Shown: positions 53,014 through 62,619, counted from the stretch's first letter. The stretch: DNA of 64,000 nt from Terrimonas rubra (GCF_042686025.1 NZ_JBHUOZ010000003.1:1302001-1366000), one strand, 5' to 3'. Made by a program: numbers and translations. Notes: generated from the letters alone by a model not told the origin.

Positions 53014-55860
53014 TTAAAATAGGAGGTTCCGGTTGATTTTGCGTAAGCTGAAATTAGACACATCAATAGAGAACGACACTGTTTTGAGGAACCGCGTCAG
53101 TTTACTGGTCGTATTGCTGGTCGATAAAATATAATCCTTATATACACTGCTGTACAATAAGGGGAAATAAATATTGATGGTCTCTTTGAGGAATGATAAC
53201 TGCAGGCCGGCATTATACAGGAACTTATCCGTTTCTGCTTCCTTCTTCCAGCCACCGGAATAAGTACCGATATCGGCAAACAACCTTATAGGTATCCATT
53301 GGCTTTTAAACAGGGTAGAGCTGAAGTTCAGGCTGCTCAGCCAGTCATCACTGCGCCCGATCTTATTGGATAAAAGATCAGTACGTACTTTAAAGCCACC
53401 ATCCCTTACCATGATCTGCTGCGTTGTCCAGCCCTGGAAATTATTACTTCCGTTCCTCCCGATAAAATAATCACTGTAAGTATAGTCCTCGTAACCATTG
53501 GCCCCGGTCATATTTAAATGGTAACGGTCGGTTGCTGCCTGTTTGGCAAAGGTCTTATCACCTGTATAAAAGAATTTTCCTGCAAACAATCGGGTTCTCA
53601 AGCCACCGCCCCAGGGATAGTTAAGAAAATAATTACCGGTGAAAGCCGCTCTTACAAAGTTTTTGCCCTGTTCAATTACCAGGTTGGCCTGGTAGGGATA
53701 TAACTTGCGGTTGTTCTCTATACCCAGTTTTAATTGTAACAGGGTGGTATTGTTATCTACCTTCCGGTATTTGGTCGAAATGGTCGTGTCGTCATTATTG
53801 CTTATAACCGTATCCCTGTAAAAATGCAGATCCTGTTCCTTTATAAAAAAAGATTTGAACTGGATGTATTTATAAAAAGGGCTGTTCGCATTCTTTTCTT
53901 TTAATACCAGCAAAAGTTCAGGCGCCAGTTTGGTAAAGCCCATAATGGTTTTCCGGTTATCCGCATCTATATAATCATCCATACTGAAGGAGGCAGCATT
54001 CAGTCTTACCCTTATTTTGTAGAATGTTTTTTCAGGGTATAAACTGTATTGCGCATAACCAATGCCGGTGAAGCGTTTGCTGCCTGTTGCATACATAGGC
54101 GCGGCAAAAAACTCAAAGGGATTGGGTGGCAGGAAAGCATTGGTAACTGCGGCCCCGATCATGAATTTATCGTAACTGTTAATACCGATGGCCGGTAAAA
54201 GGGTAATGGTTGTTTTGGCCCTGGTACCGTCAGCACGTGTAAATTTGTTTTTACTGAAAGGCGTAATAAAAGCTAACCCTTTCCTTTTTTGTTGTTGGGG
54301 TAACAATCCTTTTTTATCCAGGAGATCAAATGTAGAAACGATCGTATCGGGCGCAAAACGTTGAATACTGTTCCTGAAATCTTCCGGTTGCGGGTGTTTA
54401 AATTGCCAGTTCTTAAAATACTGTTGCATGGCTTGGTTAAACGCTGTTGTTCCCATTACTGTTTCCACTTCCTTTAACCAGCTTGCCGTTTTTTCATAGG
54501 CGATCAGGGAATAGTTCACACCCGAAAAATCTTCCGACGCCGTATGGATCGGCTGATCCGTTTTGGTTACGGCCTTGGTTTCCACAATAGCATTATACAG
54601 GTCGGCTTCAGCCTTATTACCGGGATAATAGTATTGCATATAGGCTTTTTCATAATAACTGTTCACCCCTTCATCCAGCCAGGGATAGGCTCTTTCATTA
54701 CTGCCTAAAATGCCATAGAACCAGTTATGACCCACTTCATGTGCAATGACCCTGTCCAGTTGCGACCCATAAAACTGCGGGGTAATTAAAGTAATAGTAG
54801 GGTATTCCATTCCACCACCAAAGCCCATCGGCCCCTGTACCACCGACACCTGGTCATAAGGGTATTCGCCCACGGCATCAGAGTAAAAGCGTACCGCATT
54901 CTTGGTGTATTGTAAAGCAGGTACCCATTTGTTTTCATATTCCGGTAAATAGTATACCGCTGTTTCTATTACTCTTCCCGAAGCTAACCGGCAACTGTCC
55001 ATTGCCACCCTGAAACGTTTATCAGCAAACCAGGCAAAGTCGTGTACATTATCCTGTGTGTACCGCAATGTTTTGTATGCGGGAGAAGAAGCAGGATATA
55101 ATTGTTTGATGGTTTTTACCTGTCCGTACCTGTTTTTTTCTTTTGTTGTTACCGGCTTCCAGGTATACTGACGGCGACCTTTCAGCCATTCTTTTTCATT
55201 GGCCTGTTGCAGGTTACCGGTCGCGGCTACCACATAATTGGCCGGCACTTCTATGGTAACATCAAATTTGCCGAACTCACTGTAAAACTCACCCTGGTCA
55301 ACATAGGGCATGGCATGCCAGCCGTCCTTATCATATACCGCCGGCTTGGGGTACCATTGTGTAACCTGGTAACTATTGCCCTCATGACCGCTGCGGGAAA
55401 AGTTGGCCGGTAGTTTTACATGAAAGGGGGTGCTGATCTGTATGGTTTTACCCGGAGCCAGCGGGGTATTCAATACCAGCTTCAGTATATCTATATGCTG
55501 CGGATGATCGGTGGTAGCAGCCGGCTCCCCGTCTACTTTAAAATCCAGTTGATTGATATAACCTTTCTCTTCATCGCCGGAAAAATAAAAACGGGTATTA
55601 TCATTTTGTAACTGCTGATCACTGAAGGCCGTTTTATCATTTTTATAGGCATTGGGCCATATATGGAACCAGATATAATGCAGGGTATCAGGGGAGTGAT
55701 TGGTATAATCCATACTGATATTCCCTTTCAGACTATGTTTGGTATCGTCAAGCTTTACCCGGATGGTGTAGTTAACCTCCTGTTGCCAGTAGTTATGTTG
55801 TGCAGCCAGTTGAATAACATAAACAAGTAAAGCCGGTATTGTCAGGGTGAATCGTTTCAA
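53014..55860 (-). CDS. M1 family zinc metallopeptidase
   Basis: A secreted aminopeptidase-like protein of 948 residues with a signal peptide (MKRFTLTIPALLVYVIQLAA before QH). The N-terminal beta domain contains VRLDDTKHSLKGNISMDYTNHSP-type sequence (quoted loosely). The GGGMEYPTI motif corresponds to the exopeptidase GxMEN loop. Zinc ligands His374 and His378 with catalytic Glu375 (HEVGH) and the third ligand Glu397 (WLDEGVN) are all present. The last 400 residues are beta-rich, with many aromatic residues, and could form an outer-membrane barrel or a surface domain. This is longer than most M1 enzymes. The upstream gap of 200 bases includes short AATTTGGTAATG-type repeats. Confidence 0.93.
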   Translation of the reverse strand: MKRFTLTIPALLVYVIQLAAQHNYWQQEVNYTIRVKLDDTKHSLKGNISMDYTNHSPDTLHYIWFHIWPNAYKNDKTAFSDQQLQNDNTRFYFSGDEEKGYINQLDFKVDGEPAATTDHPQHIDILKLVLNTPLAPGKTIQISTPFHVKLPANFSRSGHEGNSYQVTQWYPKPAVYDKDGWHAMPYVDQGEFYSEFGKFDVTIEVPANYVVAATGNLQQANEKEWLKGRRQYTWKPVTTKEKNRYGQVKTIKQLYPASSPAYKTLRYTQDNVHDFAWFADKRFRVAMDSCRLASGRVIETAVYYLPEYENKWVPALQYTKNAVRFYSDAVGEYPYDQVSVVQGPMGFGGGMEYPTITLITPQFYGSQLDRVIAHEVGHNWFYGILGSNERAYPWLDEGVNSYYEKAYMQYYYPGNKAEADLYNAIVETKAVTKTDQPIHTASEDFSGVNYSLIAYEKTASWLKEVETVMGTTAFNQAMQQYFKNWQFKHPQPEDFRNSIQRFAPDTIVSTFDLLDKKGLLPQQQKRKGLAFITPFSKNKFTRADGTRAKTTITLLPAIGINSYDKFMIGAAVTNAFLPPNPFEFFAAPMYATGSKRFTGIGYAQYSLYPEKTFYKIRVRLNAASFSMDDYIDADNRKTIMGFTKLAPELLLVLKEKNANSPFYKYIQFKSFFIKEQDLHFYRDTVISNNDDTTISTKYRKVDNNTTLLQLKLGIENNRKLYPYQANLVIEQGKNFVRAAFTGNYFLNYPWGGGLRTRLFAGKFFYTGDKTFAKQAATDRYHLNMTGANGYEDYTYSDYFIGRNGSNNFQGWTTQQIMVRDGGFKVRTDLLSNKIGRSDDWLSSLNFSSTLFKSQWIPIRLFADIGTYSGGWKKEAETDKFLYNAGLQLSFLKETINIYFPLLYSSVYKDYILSTSNTTSKLTRFLKTVSFSIDVSNFSLRKINRNLLF

Positions 55861-55904
55861 TGGTTCGTTTTATGTAGTACGAATATCGTTAATGAAAGAC
55901 AATA

Positions 55905-55952
55905 ATTTTAACTTGGTAATGAGGTAATTTGGAAATTTGGTAATGAGCCGGC
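55905..55952. repeat. short GGTAATTTGG-type direct repeats
   Basis: The phrases TTGGTAATGAG and AATTTGG occur two or three times in close succession before the M1 peptidase gene. The rest of the 55861-56062 gap shows nothing else that I recognise. Confidence 0.4.
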
Positions 55953-56062
55953 ATAAAACACATGACTTCATCCCTTCATCAGATCCTGTGAGAAGCTGAT
56001 GTTTTCCTGGATGACAATCCCCGTCAGGGTTGAACTTGCTGTAATATTGTCGGGTTGAAGTA

Positions 56063-56656
56063 CTATGGCTTATGTCGCCCTGCCAATACTTTTACCACAT
56101 CCTGCAAAGTATACCCCTTGGCCTGTAATAATATAAGATAGTGAAATAAAAGATCGGCCGATTCACCCAGGAATTTTTCTTCATCATTATCCTTGCTTTC
56201 GATCACCACTTCCACGGCTTCTTCACCAACTTTCTGCGCTACTTTATTGATTCCTTTTTTAAACAGGGAGCTGGTGTAGGAACTGTCCGAAGGATTGTTC
56301 TTCCTGTCGGTGATGATCTGCTCCAGCTGTGCCAGTGTAAAACCGGGGTTGGTTTCGTTAAAACAGGTATCTGCTCCTGTATGGCATACCGGGCCAACCG
56401 GTGTGGCTTTGATCAGTAAAGTATCCTGGTCACAATCCAGCAAAATATCTTTTACCAGTAAAAAATTACCCGATGTTTCGCCTTTCGTCCACAACTGCTG
56501 GCGGCTGCGGCTGAAGAAAGTAACTTTCTGCGATATCTTGGTCTGGTGATAAGCTTCATTATTCATAAAGCCCAGCATCAGTACTTTATCCGTTGCTGCA
56601 TCCTGTATAATGGCCGGCATCAGGCCGTCCTGGTATTTTGAAAAATTGAGTATCAT
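56063..56656 (-). CDS. hisIE: bifunctional phosphoribosyl-AMP cyclohydrolase / phosphoribosyl-ATP diphosphatase
   Basis: Catalyses the second and third steps of histidine synthesis. The 197 residues are the usual length of the fused form. The HisI half shows LMLGFMNNEAYHQT, TFFSRSRQQLWTKGETSGN, DCDQDTLL, and the metal site GPVCHTGADTCF. The HisE half shows SYTSSLFKKGINKVAQKVGEE, AVEVVIESKDND and ESADLLFHYLILL. Both active sites are intact. It ends a three-gene cluster hisA-hisF-hisIE, its ATG 3 bases past the hisF stop, so co-transcription is clear. Confidence 0.97.
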   Translation of the reverse strand: MILNFSKYQDGLMPAIIQDAATDKVLMLGFMNNEAYHQTKISQKVTFFSRSRQQLWTKGETSGNFLLVKDILLDCDQDTLLIKATPVGPVCHTGADTCFNETNPGFTLAQLEQIITDRKNNPSDSSYTSSLFKKGINKVAQKVGEEAVEVVIESKDNDEEKFLGESADLLFHYLILLQAKGYTLQDVVKVLAGRHKP

Positions 56657-56659
56657 ATA

Positions 56660-57418
56660 TTATAACCTTACTGGTATGTTTTGTTGTTGTAAATATGCTT
56701 TAAGTTCCGGTATGCCTATCTCTTTAAAATGAAAGATACTGGCAGCAAGGGCGGCATCGGCCAGGCCTTCTTTAAATACAGTATTAAAATGCTCCATCGT
56801 ACCGGCACCGCCGCTGGCTATAACGGGTATGGATAGCTCTGTTGCCAGCATCCTGGTAATATCCAGCGCAAAACCGTTCTTGGTACCGTCATTATTCATA
56901 GAGGTCAGCAGTATTTCGCCTGCTCCCAATGCAGCAGCTTCGCGGGCCCAGTCAATACAACGGGTATTGGTTTTGGTACGGCCACCGTGCAGGTATACAT
57001 ACCATTCGCCGTCTTCTTCTTTTTTGGTATCAATGGCCAGTACCACGCACTGGCTGCCAAATTCAAGCGCAATATCCTTTATTAATGCCGGGTCGTTAAA
57101 AGCTGCCGTATTCACCGAAACTTTATCTGCACCGCTTTTTAACAACAAGCCCACATCTTCCACTGATTTAATACCACCACCTACGGTAAAGGGTATATTG
57201 ATCTGCCTGGCAATCTTTAATACGAGTTCACGTAAGGTATCACGACGTTCAACCGTAGCCGTAATATCCAAAAACACCAGTTCATCCGCTCCCTGCTGCG
57301 CATATAATGCACCCAGCGCAACCGGGTCGCCGGCATCACGCAGGTTCACAAAGTTGGTTCCTTTAACCGTACGGCCATCTTTTATATCCAGGCAGGGAAT
57401 AATTCTTTTCGTAAGCAT
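56660..57418 (-). CDS. hisF: imidazole glycerol phosphate synthase cyclase subunit
   Basis: The TIM-barrel subunit that joins ammonia (made by HisH) with PRFAR to give imidazole glycerol phosphate and AICAR. It has 252 residues from the ATG at 57418, which opens MLTKRIIPCLDIKDGRTVKG, the expected HisF start; the frame itself extends to 57484. Catalytic Asp11 (CLDI) and the second Asp in VLAIDTKKE are present. The phosphate-binding loops VGGGIKSVEDV and VIASGGAGTMEHF are also there. Its partner hisH is not in the window. It begins 4 bases after the hisA stop and ends 3 bases before hisIE. Confidence 0.97.
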   Translation of the reverse strand: MLTKRIIPCLDIKDGRTVKGTNFVNLRDAGDPVALGALYAQQGADELVFLDITATVERRDTLRELVLKIARQINIPFTVGGGIKSVEDVGLLLKSGADKVSVNTAAFNDPALIKDIALEFGSQCVVLAIDTKKEEDGEWYVYLHGGRTKTNTRCIDWAREAAALGAGEILLTSMNNDGTKNGFALDITRMLATELSIPVIASGGAGTMEHFNTVFKEGLADAALAASIFHFKEIGIPELKAYLQQQNIPVRL

Positions 57419-57422
57419 ACTA

Positions 57423-58142
57423 TTAATTGTTATAAGCCTGCAGCTCCTGTAAACTGATCCGGTTTTCGTAAATAGCTTTACCAATGATCACCCCGCCGCA
57501 ACCTATCTCCGCCAGGTCTGCCACATCTTTACTGTTACTTACACCGCCGCTGGCAATAATGGCCGGGGCAGGGTGGGCGGCCAGTATTTTTTTATACAGG
57601 TCAATGGCCGGGCCTTCCAGTTTCCCATCCTTGCTCACATCGGTACAGAATATTTGTTGCACACCCTGTTGTAAATAATTGCCGATGAAATCAAGAATAT
57701 TGATATCCGTTGTTTCCAGCCAGCCGCCAATAGTGATCTTTTCGTCGCGTACATCTGCGCCCAGCATAAACTTTGCGGCGCCATATTGCTGCAACCATTG
57801 TACAAAAGTCTTCTCGTCTTTCACTGCCAGGCTACCAATGGTGGCCCATTGTGCCCCGGCATTAAATACAATATCCACATCGGCACTGCTTTTAATACCT
57901 CCGCCAAAATCAACGGCCAGGCCTGTTTTGCCGGCTACTGCCTCCAGCACCTTCCAGTTACGTACTTTACCCGCTTTGGCGCCGTCAAGGTCCACCACAT
58001 GCACCCGGGTAAAACCGGCATCTTCAAATGCCTTGGCTACTTCCAGCGGGTTTTCATTGTATATTTTCTGTGTGGCATAATCGCCTTCTGTCAACCGTAC
58101 ACACTTACCATCAATAATATCAATTGCAGGAATAATTTGCAT
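57423..58142 (-). CDS. hisA: phosphoribosylformimino-5-aminoimidazole carboxamide ribotide isomerase
   Basis: The ProFAR isomerase of histidine synthesis, a TIM barrel of 239 residues. MQIIPAIDIIDGKCVRLTEGDY gives catalytic Asp8. VDFGGGIKSSADV and IIASGGVSNSKDV are the two phosphate-binding loops, and FCTDVSKDGKLEGP carries the second catalytic Asp. It is the first gene of the cluster and lies divergent from a methyltransferase gene. A TAACTTTG box sits 60 bases upstream. The earlier pathway genes (hisG, hisD, hisC, hisB, hisH) are not upstream of it here. Confidence 0.97.
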   Translation of the reverse strand: MQIIPAIDIIDGKCVRLTEGDYATQKIYNENPLEVAKAFEDAGFTRVHVVDLDGAKAGKVRNWKVLEAVAGKTGLAVDFGGGIKSSADVDIVFNAGAQWATIGSLAVKDEKTFVQWLQQYGAAKFMLGADVRDEKITIGGWLETTDINILDFIGNYLQQGVQQIFCTDVSKDGKLEGPAIDLYKKILAAHPAPAIIASGGVSNSKDVADLAEIGCGGVIIGKAIYENRISLQELQAYNN

Positions 58143-58201
58143 ACAATGTTCTCTTTTCTCTGGTTCTTTATTGGTTTTGAAGCTTTTCTTTTTTCAGCCG
58201 C

Positions 58202-58209
58202 CAAAGTTA
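58202..58209 (-). promoter_or_regulatory. possible -7 box for the hisA-hisF-hisIE cluster
   Basis: On the minus strand TAACTTTG fits TAnnTTTG, giving a leader of about 50 nt before hisA. The nearest TTG (58226-58224) leaves a spacer of only 14 bases. Confidence 0.4.
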
Positions 58210-58284
58210 ACCACCCATTGTCACAATACAGGCTATTTGCACCAGTAATGTTCAATTTATTATAAGCCATTATCTTTAACCCGT

Positions 58285-58899
58285 ATGCAGCAAGCTTTTT
58301 TAACCCGTAAATTTCAATTTGGTGAACAGTCTGTAGTACTTGCCTTGCCGGATATGGATATGCTTAAAACCCAATGGCAGCAAGGGCTACAGCCTGCAGA
58401 GGATTTTCCTTTCTGGGCCAAATTATGGCCGGCCGCTTTGGGTGTCTGTACTTTTTTAACCCGTTACCCGGACTATATCAAAAACAAACGGGTGTTAGAG
58501 CTGGCAGCAGGGTTGGGCTTGCCATCACTGGTAGCCGCCCGGCAGGCTGCAACCGTTGTAAGCAGTGATTATGCGATGGATTGTTTGCCCTATTTACAGC
58601 AGTCGGTTTTACTGAATGGTTTGGACAATGTACAGGTTCGTTTAATTGACTGGAATAAATTGCCGGCTGACCTTGTTGTTGATACCGTTATCCTCAGCGA
58701 TATCAATTACGATCCCTCCGTTTTTCCGCAACTGGAATTATTATTTAATCAACTCTTACAACAGGGTATCACCATTATTTTAAGTACGCCCCAGCGCCTG
58801 ATGGGCAAACCTTTTCTTATGTCGTTTATGCCGTTTTGTGTGTTTATGGAAACAGTAACGGCAGACGAACAGGAAATATCGGTATTTGTCTATCAATAA
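58285..58899 (+). CDS. class I SAM-dependent methyltransferase, METTL21-like
   Basis: A 204-residue cytoplasmic methyltransferase. Preceding the SAM site is FWAKLWPAALGVCTFL, typical of the Nnt1/METTL21 lysine-methyltransferase group. VLELAAGLGLPSLVAARQAA is the glycine-rich SAM loop, SSDYAMDCLPYLQQSVLLN follows the acidic ribose-binding residue, and VDTVILSDINYDPS is the post-IV motif with an ILSDINY variant. In this group the target is usually a protein lysine; here it is unknown. It stands between hisA (divergent) and lepA (same strand). Confidence 0.83.
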   Translation: MQQAFLTRKFQFGEQSVVLALPDMDMLKTQWQQGLQPAEDFPFWAKLWPAALGVCTFLTRYPDYIKNKRVLELAAGLGLPSLVAARQAATVVSSDYAMDCLPYLQQSVLLNGLDNVQVRLIDWNKLPADLVVDTVILSDINYDPSVFPQLELLFNQLLQQGITIILSTPQRLMGKPFLMSFMPFCVFMETVTADEQEISVFVYQ

Positions 58900-58900
58900 G

Positions 58901-58930
58901 ATCTCAGATCTTGGATCTTAGATCTGAGAT
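58901..58930. repeat. 10-bp inverted repeat after the methyltransferase gene
   Basis: ATCTCAGATC and GATCTGAGAT are perfect complements separated by TTGGATCTTA, beginning 2 bases after the stop. It lacks a T-run, so its use as a terminator is doubtful. The sequence is a play on GATCT and may be a small repeat. Confidence 0.6.
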
Positions 58931-59006
58931 TGAAAGAACGATAATGGTATTGAAATTCAATAGGTTGCAATATGTTAAGCTACGCTCAAACATCATTATT
59001 TTTCCT

Positions 59007-59014
59007 TACCTTTG
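59007..59014 (+). promoter_or_regulatory. possible -7 box for lepA
   Basis: TACCTTTG fits TAnnTTTG and lies 42 bases before the lepA ATG. No TTG is found at a normal distance. Confidence 0.4.
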
Positions 59015-59056
59015 CACGTCCTGAAAACTACCCTTTAAAAGGGCGGGACCTATACA

Positions 59057-60850
59057 ATGAAGCATATCCGCAATTTTTGCATTATCGCACATATTGACCA
59101 TGGTAAAAGTACCCTGGCTGACCGTTTATTACAGGCTACCAACACCATCAGTGAGCGTGAGATGATGGACCAGGTACTGGATGATATGGACCTGGAACGT
59201 GAAAAAGGCATTACCATTAAAAGTAAGGCCATCCAGTTAAACTATAAACATACCGATAACCAGGAATATATTTTAAACCTGATCGACACACCCGGTCACG
59301 TTGACTTCAGCTATGAAGTAAGCCGTGCCTTAGCTGCCTGCGAGGGGGCTTTACTATTGGTAGATGCAACCCAGGGTATACAGGCACAAACTATCTCCAA
59401 CTTGTACCTGGCCATTGAGAACGACCTGGAGATCATTCCCGTGATCAATAAAATTGACATGGACGGGGCTATGATCGATGAGGTGAAGGACCAGATCATT
59501 GAGCTGATAGGTTGTAAGGACGAAGATATCTTACTGGCCAGCGGCCGTACCGGTCTGGGTATTGAAGGTGTACTGGGTGCCATTGTAGACCGTATACCTG
59601 CGCCGACAGGAGATGCTGAAGCGCCTTTACAGGCTTTGATCTTTGACAGTGTATTTAATAGCTTTCGTGGTATTATTGTTTACTACCGTATTTTAAATGG
59701 TACCATTAAAAAAGGCGATAAAGTAAAATTTGTATCTACTGACCAGGAGTACGAAGCGGATGAGATCGGCATTTTAAAGCTTAAAATGACCGAGAAAAAA
59801 GAGGTAAAGGCCGGCGACGTAGGTTATATTATTACCGGCATTAAAAATGCCAAAGAGGTAAAAGTAGGTGATACCATTACCCTGGTTAACAATCCCACAC
59901 CTGAGCAGATCAAAGGCTTTGAAGAAGTAAAGCCCATGGTATTTGCCGGTATCTATCCCGTTAATACCGATGAGTTTGAAGAGCTGCGCGACTGTATGGA
60001 TAAACTGCAGTTAAATGATGCTTCTTTGACTTATGAGCTGGAAACCTCCCAGGCACTGGGTTTTGGTTTTCGTTGCGGTTTCTTAGGAATGCTGCACATG
60101 GAAATTATCCAGGAACGTCTGGAGCGTGAGTTTAACCAGACGGTGATCACCACGGTGCCCAACGTAAGTTTTGTGGCCCATAAAACCAATGGTGAAACGG
60201 TACAGGTAAATAACCCTACCGAGTTTCCCGACCCGGTTAAAACAGAAAGCATTGAAGAACCTTTTATCAGGGCGCAGATCATTACCAAGCCCGATTATAT
60301 TGGTAATATCATGACATTATGCCTGGGTAAAAGGGGTATGCTGATCAACCAGAGTTATTTAACTACCACAAGGGTAGAACTGATCTTTGAACTGCCGCTT
60401 ACCGAGATCGTATTTGATTTTTACGATAAATTAAAATCGCAGACCCGCGGTTATGCTTCTTTCGATTATCATCCGATTGGTATGCGCCAGGCAGATATAG
60501 CCAAGATGGATATTTTATTAAATGGTGATAAAGTGGATGCTTTAAGTGCGTTGATTCACCGTAGCCGTGCACAGGATTTTGGCCGTAAACTCTGCGAAAA
60601 ATTAAAGGAATTATTACCCCGCCAGCAGTTCCAGATAGCTATACAGGCCGCCATTGGCGCTAAAGTAATAGCCCGTGAAAATATCTCGGCCATGCGTAAG
60701 GATGTAACCGCCAAATGTTACGGTGGTGATATCAGCCGTAAACGTAAACTGCTGGAAAAACAGAAAGAAGGTAAAAAACGTATGCGCCAGATCGGTAACG
60801 TAGAAGTGCCACAGGAGGCATTTTTAGCGGTGTTGAAATTAGATGATTAA
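59057..60850 (+). CDS. lepA: elongation factor 4 (LepA)
   Basis: A translational GTPase that acts on paused or newly assembled ribosomes. The 597 residues are the usual length. G1 is AHIDHGKST near the N-terminus, with G3 DTPGHVDFSYEV and G4 NKIDMDGA. The effector region LEREKGITIKSKAI is clear. The EF-G-like domains III and V follow. The LepA-specific C-terminal domain is marked by YDKLKSQTRGYASFDY and by ENISAMRKDVTAKCYGGDISRKRKLL (partly quoted). Nothing is missing. The gene has its own terminator. Confidence 0.97.
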   Translation: MKHIRNFCIIAHIDHGKSTLADRLLQATNTISEREMMDQVLDDMDLEREKGITIKSKAIQLNYKHTDNQEYILNLIDTPGHVDFSYEVSRALAACEGALLLVDATQGIQAQTISNLYLAIENDLEIIPVINKIDMDGAMIDEVKDQIIELIGCKDEDILLASGRTGLGIEGVLGAIVDRIPAPTGDAEAPLQALIFDSVFNSFRGIIVYYRILNGTIKKGDKVKFVSTDQEYEADEIGILKLKMTEKKEVKAGDVGYIITGIKNAKEVKVGDTITLVNNPTPEQIKGFEEVKPMVFAGIYPVNTDEFEELRDCMDKLQLNDASLTYELETSQALGFGFRCGFLGMLHMEIIQERLEREFNQTVITTVPNVSFVAHKTNGETVQVNNPTEFPDPVKTESIEEPFIRAQIITKPDYIGNIMTLCLGKRGMLINQSYLTTTRVELIFELPLTEIVFDFYDKLKSQTRGYASFDYHPIGMRQADIAKMDILLNGDKVDALSALIHRSRAQDFGRKLCEKLKELLPRQQFQIAIQAAIGAKVIARENISAMRKDVTAKCYGGDISRKRKLLEKQKEGKKRMRQIGNVEVPQEAFLAVLKLDD

Positions 60851-60896
60851 AGATTTCAGAGAATAGACATCAGTATTCAGACAAAACTGTACATAA

Positions 60897-60930
60897 AAGA
60901 AAGCCGGACATAATTGCCCGGCTTTCTTAT
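60897..60930 (+). terminator. intrinsic terminator after lepA
   Basis: AAGAAAGCCGG / CCGGCTTTCTT with a 10-nt loop, 46 bases past the lepA stop. It may also serve the leftward gene ending at 61021. Confidence 0.8.
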
Positions 60931-61020
60931 TTAGCCGAATGCTTAAAGCCAAAAGCTCAATGCCTGAGGTTTTTCATTCATAAATCCTAATTCATCATTC
61001 ATAACTCACTATTCATCATG

Positions 61021-62505
61021 CTACCTCACCACCTTTCTGATATGATAAGCCACATCCACACCACGGTTGGTATCGTCCAGTTTTAAAACAGAGGAGGATT
61101 TTGGAGCAATATTTTTAAACTCTACTGTCTTGGTTTTAAATACGCCACCATCTCTTTTTTTGTATTCCACATCTACCACTACTTTTTCCAGCGCTTCGCC
61201 TGAACGGTTCTGTACCGTAAGCTGTAAGTTACGAATGCCGCCAAAGGGCACTACTTTATATTCATTGGCAACCACTTTAACATCGCTGTGGCTGCTCATA
61301 TTGTTTTCGGAGGGAGTATTGTTGCTGACCACCGTTTTTTCTTCCGGGCCTTTATAAAACGGGTTGCTATTTGTTTTTGCCTGGCTGGTATTGTTGTTGT
61401 TATCATTTGTTTTTACAGCAGTTTCGTTATCCCGCACTTTACGGCTGCGTTCACCATTGTTGGCCGTAGTATAGGTTTCGTAGGCAAAAGCATCCCGGGT
61501 ATCCAGCGTGGTAGCCATGGGTTGTTTATCCAGTATGGCTTTAGCACTGCCGGCACGGGAAAGATCCAGTCCTTTTTTATCATTTACGGGTTTCGATAAA
61601 TCAGGTTTTTTATCCGATGTTTTAATTACCGGCGCCGGCTCTTTGGGCATTTTTTCTTTTATACTTACCGGGGCCTGTTGTACAACAGGGGGTGGGGCAT
61701 TGTTCTCTGCTATCGGCTGCTCTTCTTCCGGCGGCGTTACAGGCGGTGTATTACTTTCATTTGTCACCGGCTCAATATTATTATCAGGCAAGGTAGTGGC
61801 AACACTGTTGTCCGCCAATACATTTGGGTTGGTTTCGGGTTTACCCACATTAAAAGCAAATATTACCCCTATGCCTAACACTATCACCGTAATGGCGGCT
61901 ATCTTGCCATATTTGATCAGTAAAGCTTTTTTATTCCATCTGTTCTTACGCTGGTGATAGGTCTGTTCATACCGTTCCGTATAACTGGCAATCTTTTCGG
62001 CCTGTGTTGTAATATGGCTTTCACCGGCCATCAACTGTTCGTACACCGTTTGGGTAACTACTTTCTTTTCCGCAGCCTGCTGTTGTACACTGGCAGGCAT
62101 ATACGCTTTGTACTCATCATAATCCGGTTGTTCCTGTTTGGCAGCAATGGGTTTCTCTGTCACTTTTTTGGGCATCACCGTTTTTTGCTGTCCCGCCGGC
62201 ATGGTCACTGCAACAAACCTGGTTTTAACAGCCGGGGTAACAACCGTGTTTTGCGGTGCTATGGGTTCGTCGGTTTGTTTGGTAACCGTTGTTTCATTTT
62301 CTTTTTTATAAAACCTGTCAAAAGGTTGCTCCTCCACTGCAGGGGCATAGGCTTTTAGTTCCTCTATTTCACTCGGGTAGCGCCAGGCAGCACTTTTACC
62401 GGGCACCCATACCAGGTCATAAGGCTTTAAGCCTATATCCAGTAAATCTTCCAGTCGCATCGGACCTTGTTCCCTGTTATCCCGCAGTAAAATATAAGTA
62501 AGCAT
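61021..62505 (-). CDS. GYF_2-like domain membrane protein of unknown function
   Basis: A 494-residue protein. Residues 1-50 look like a GYF_2 or DUF4339-type domain (YILLRDNREQGPMRLEDLLD, DLVWVPGKSAAWRYPSE). A low-complexity charged linker and a basic stretch (HQRKNRWNKK) follow. A single membrane helix lies at about 203-223 (IAAITVIVLGIGVIFAF). Beyond it is a long disordered region rich in Pro, Asn, Thr and Lys. The last 90 residues form a beta-sandwich-like domain (VPFGGIRNLQLTVQNRSGEAL). The GYF_2-like part would be cytoplasmic and the rest periplasmic, suggesting a sensor or a bridging protein. No catalytic motif is seen. Confidence 0.78.
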   Translation of the reverse strand: MLTYILLRDNREQGPMRLEDLLDIGLKPYDLVWVPGKSAAWRYPSEIEELKAYAPAVEEQPFDRFYKKENETTVTKQTDEPIAPQNTVVTPAVKTRFVAVTMPAGQQKTVMPKKVTEKPIAAKQEQPDYDEYKAYMPASVQQQAAEKKVVTQTVYEQLMAGESHITTQAEKIASYTERYEQTYHQRKNRWNKKALLIKYGKIAAITVIVLGIGVIFAFNVGKPETNPNVLADNSVATTLPDNNIEPVTNESNTPPVTPPEEEQPIAENNAPPPVVQQAPVSIKEKMPKEPAPVIKTSDKKPDLSKPVNDKKGLDLSRAGSAKAILDKQPMATTLDTRDAFAYETYTTANNGERSRKVRDNETAVKTNDNNNNTSQAKTNSNPFYKGPEEKTVVSNNTPSENNMSSHSDVKVVANEYKVVPFGGIRNLQLTVQNRSGEALEKVVVDVEYKKRDGGVFKTKTVEFKNIAPKSSSVLKLDDTNRGVDVAYHIRKVVR

Positions 62506-62619
62506 AATTGTTGGGTTTTGTGCTTATCTATAAAACGCTAAATACTATGCCGTAAGTGCAAAAATCATGTTATAATCATTTACGGTCAGTTCTTTACCGG
62601 GTCTTTTAACAATTAGTTT

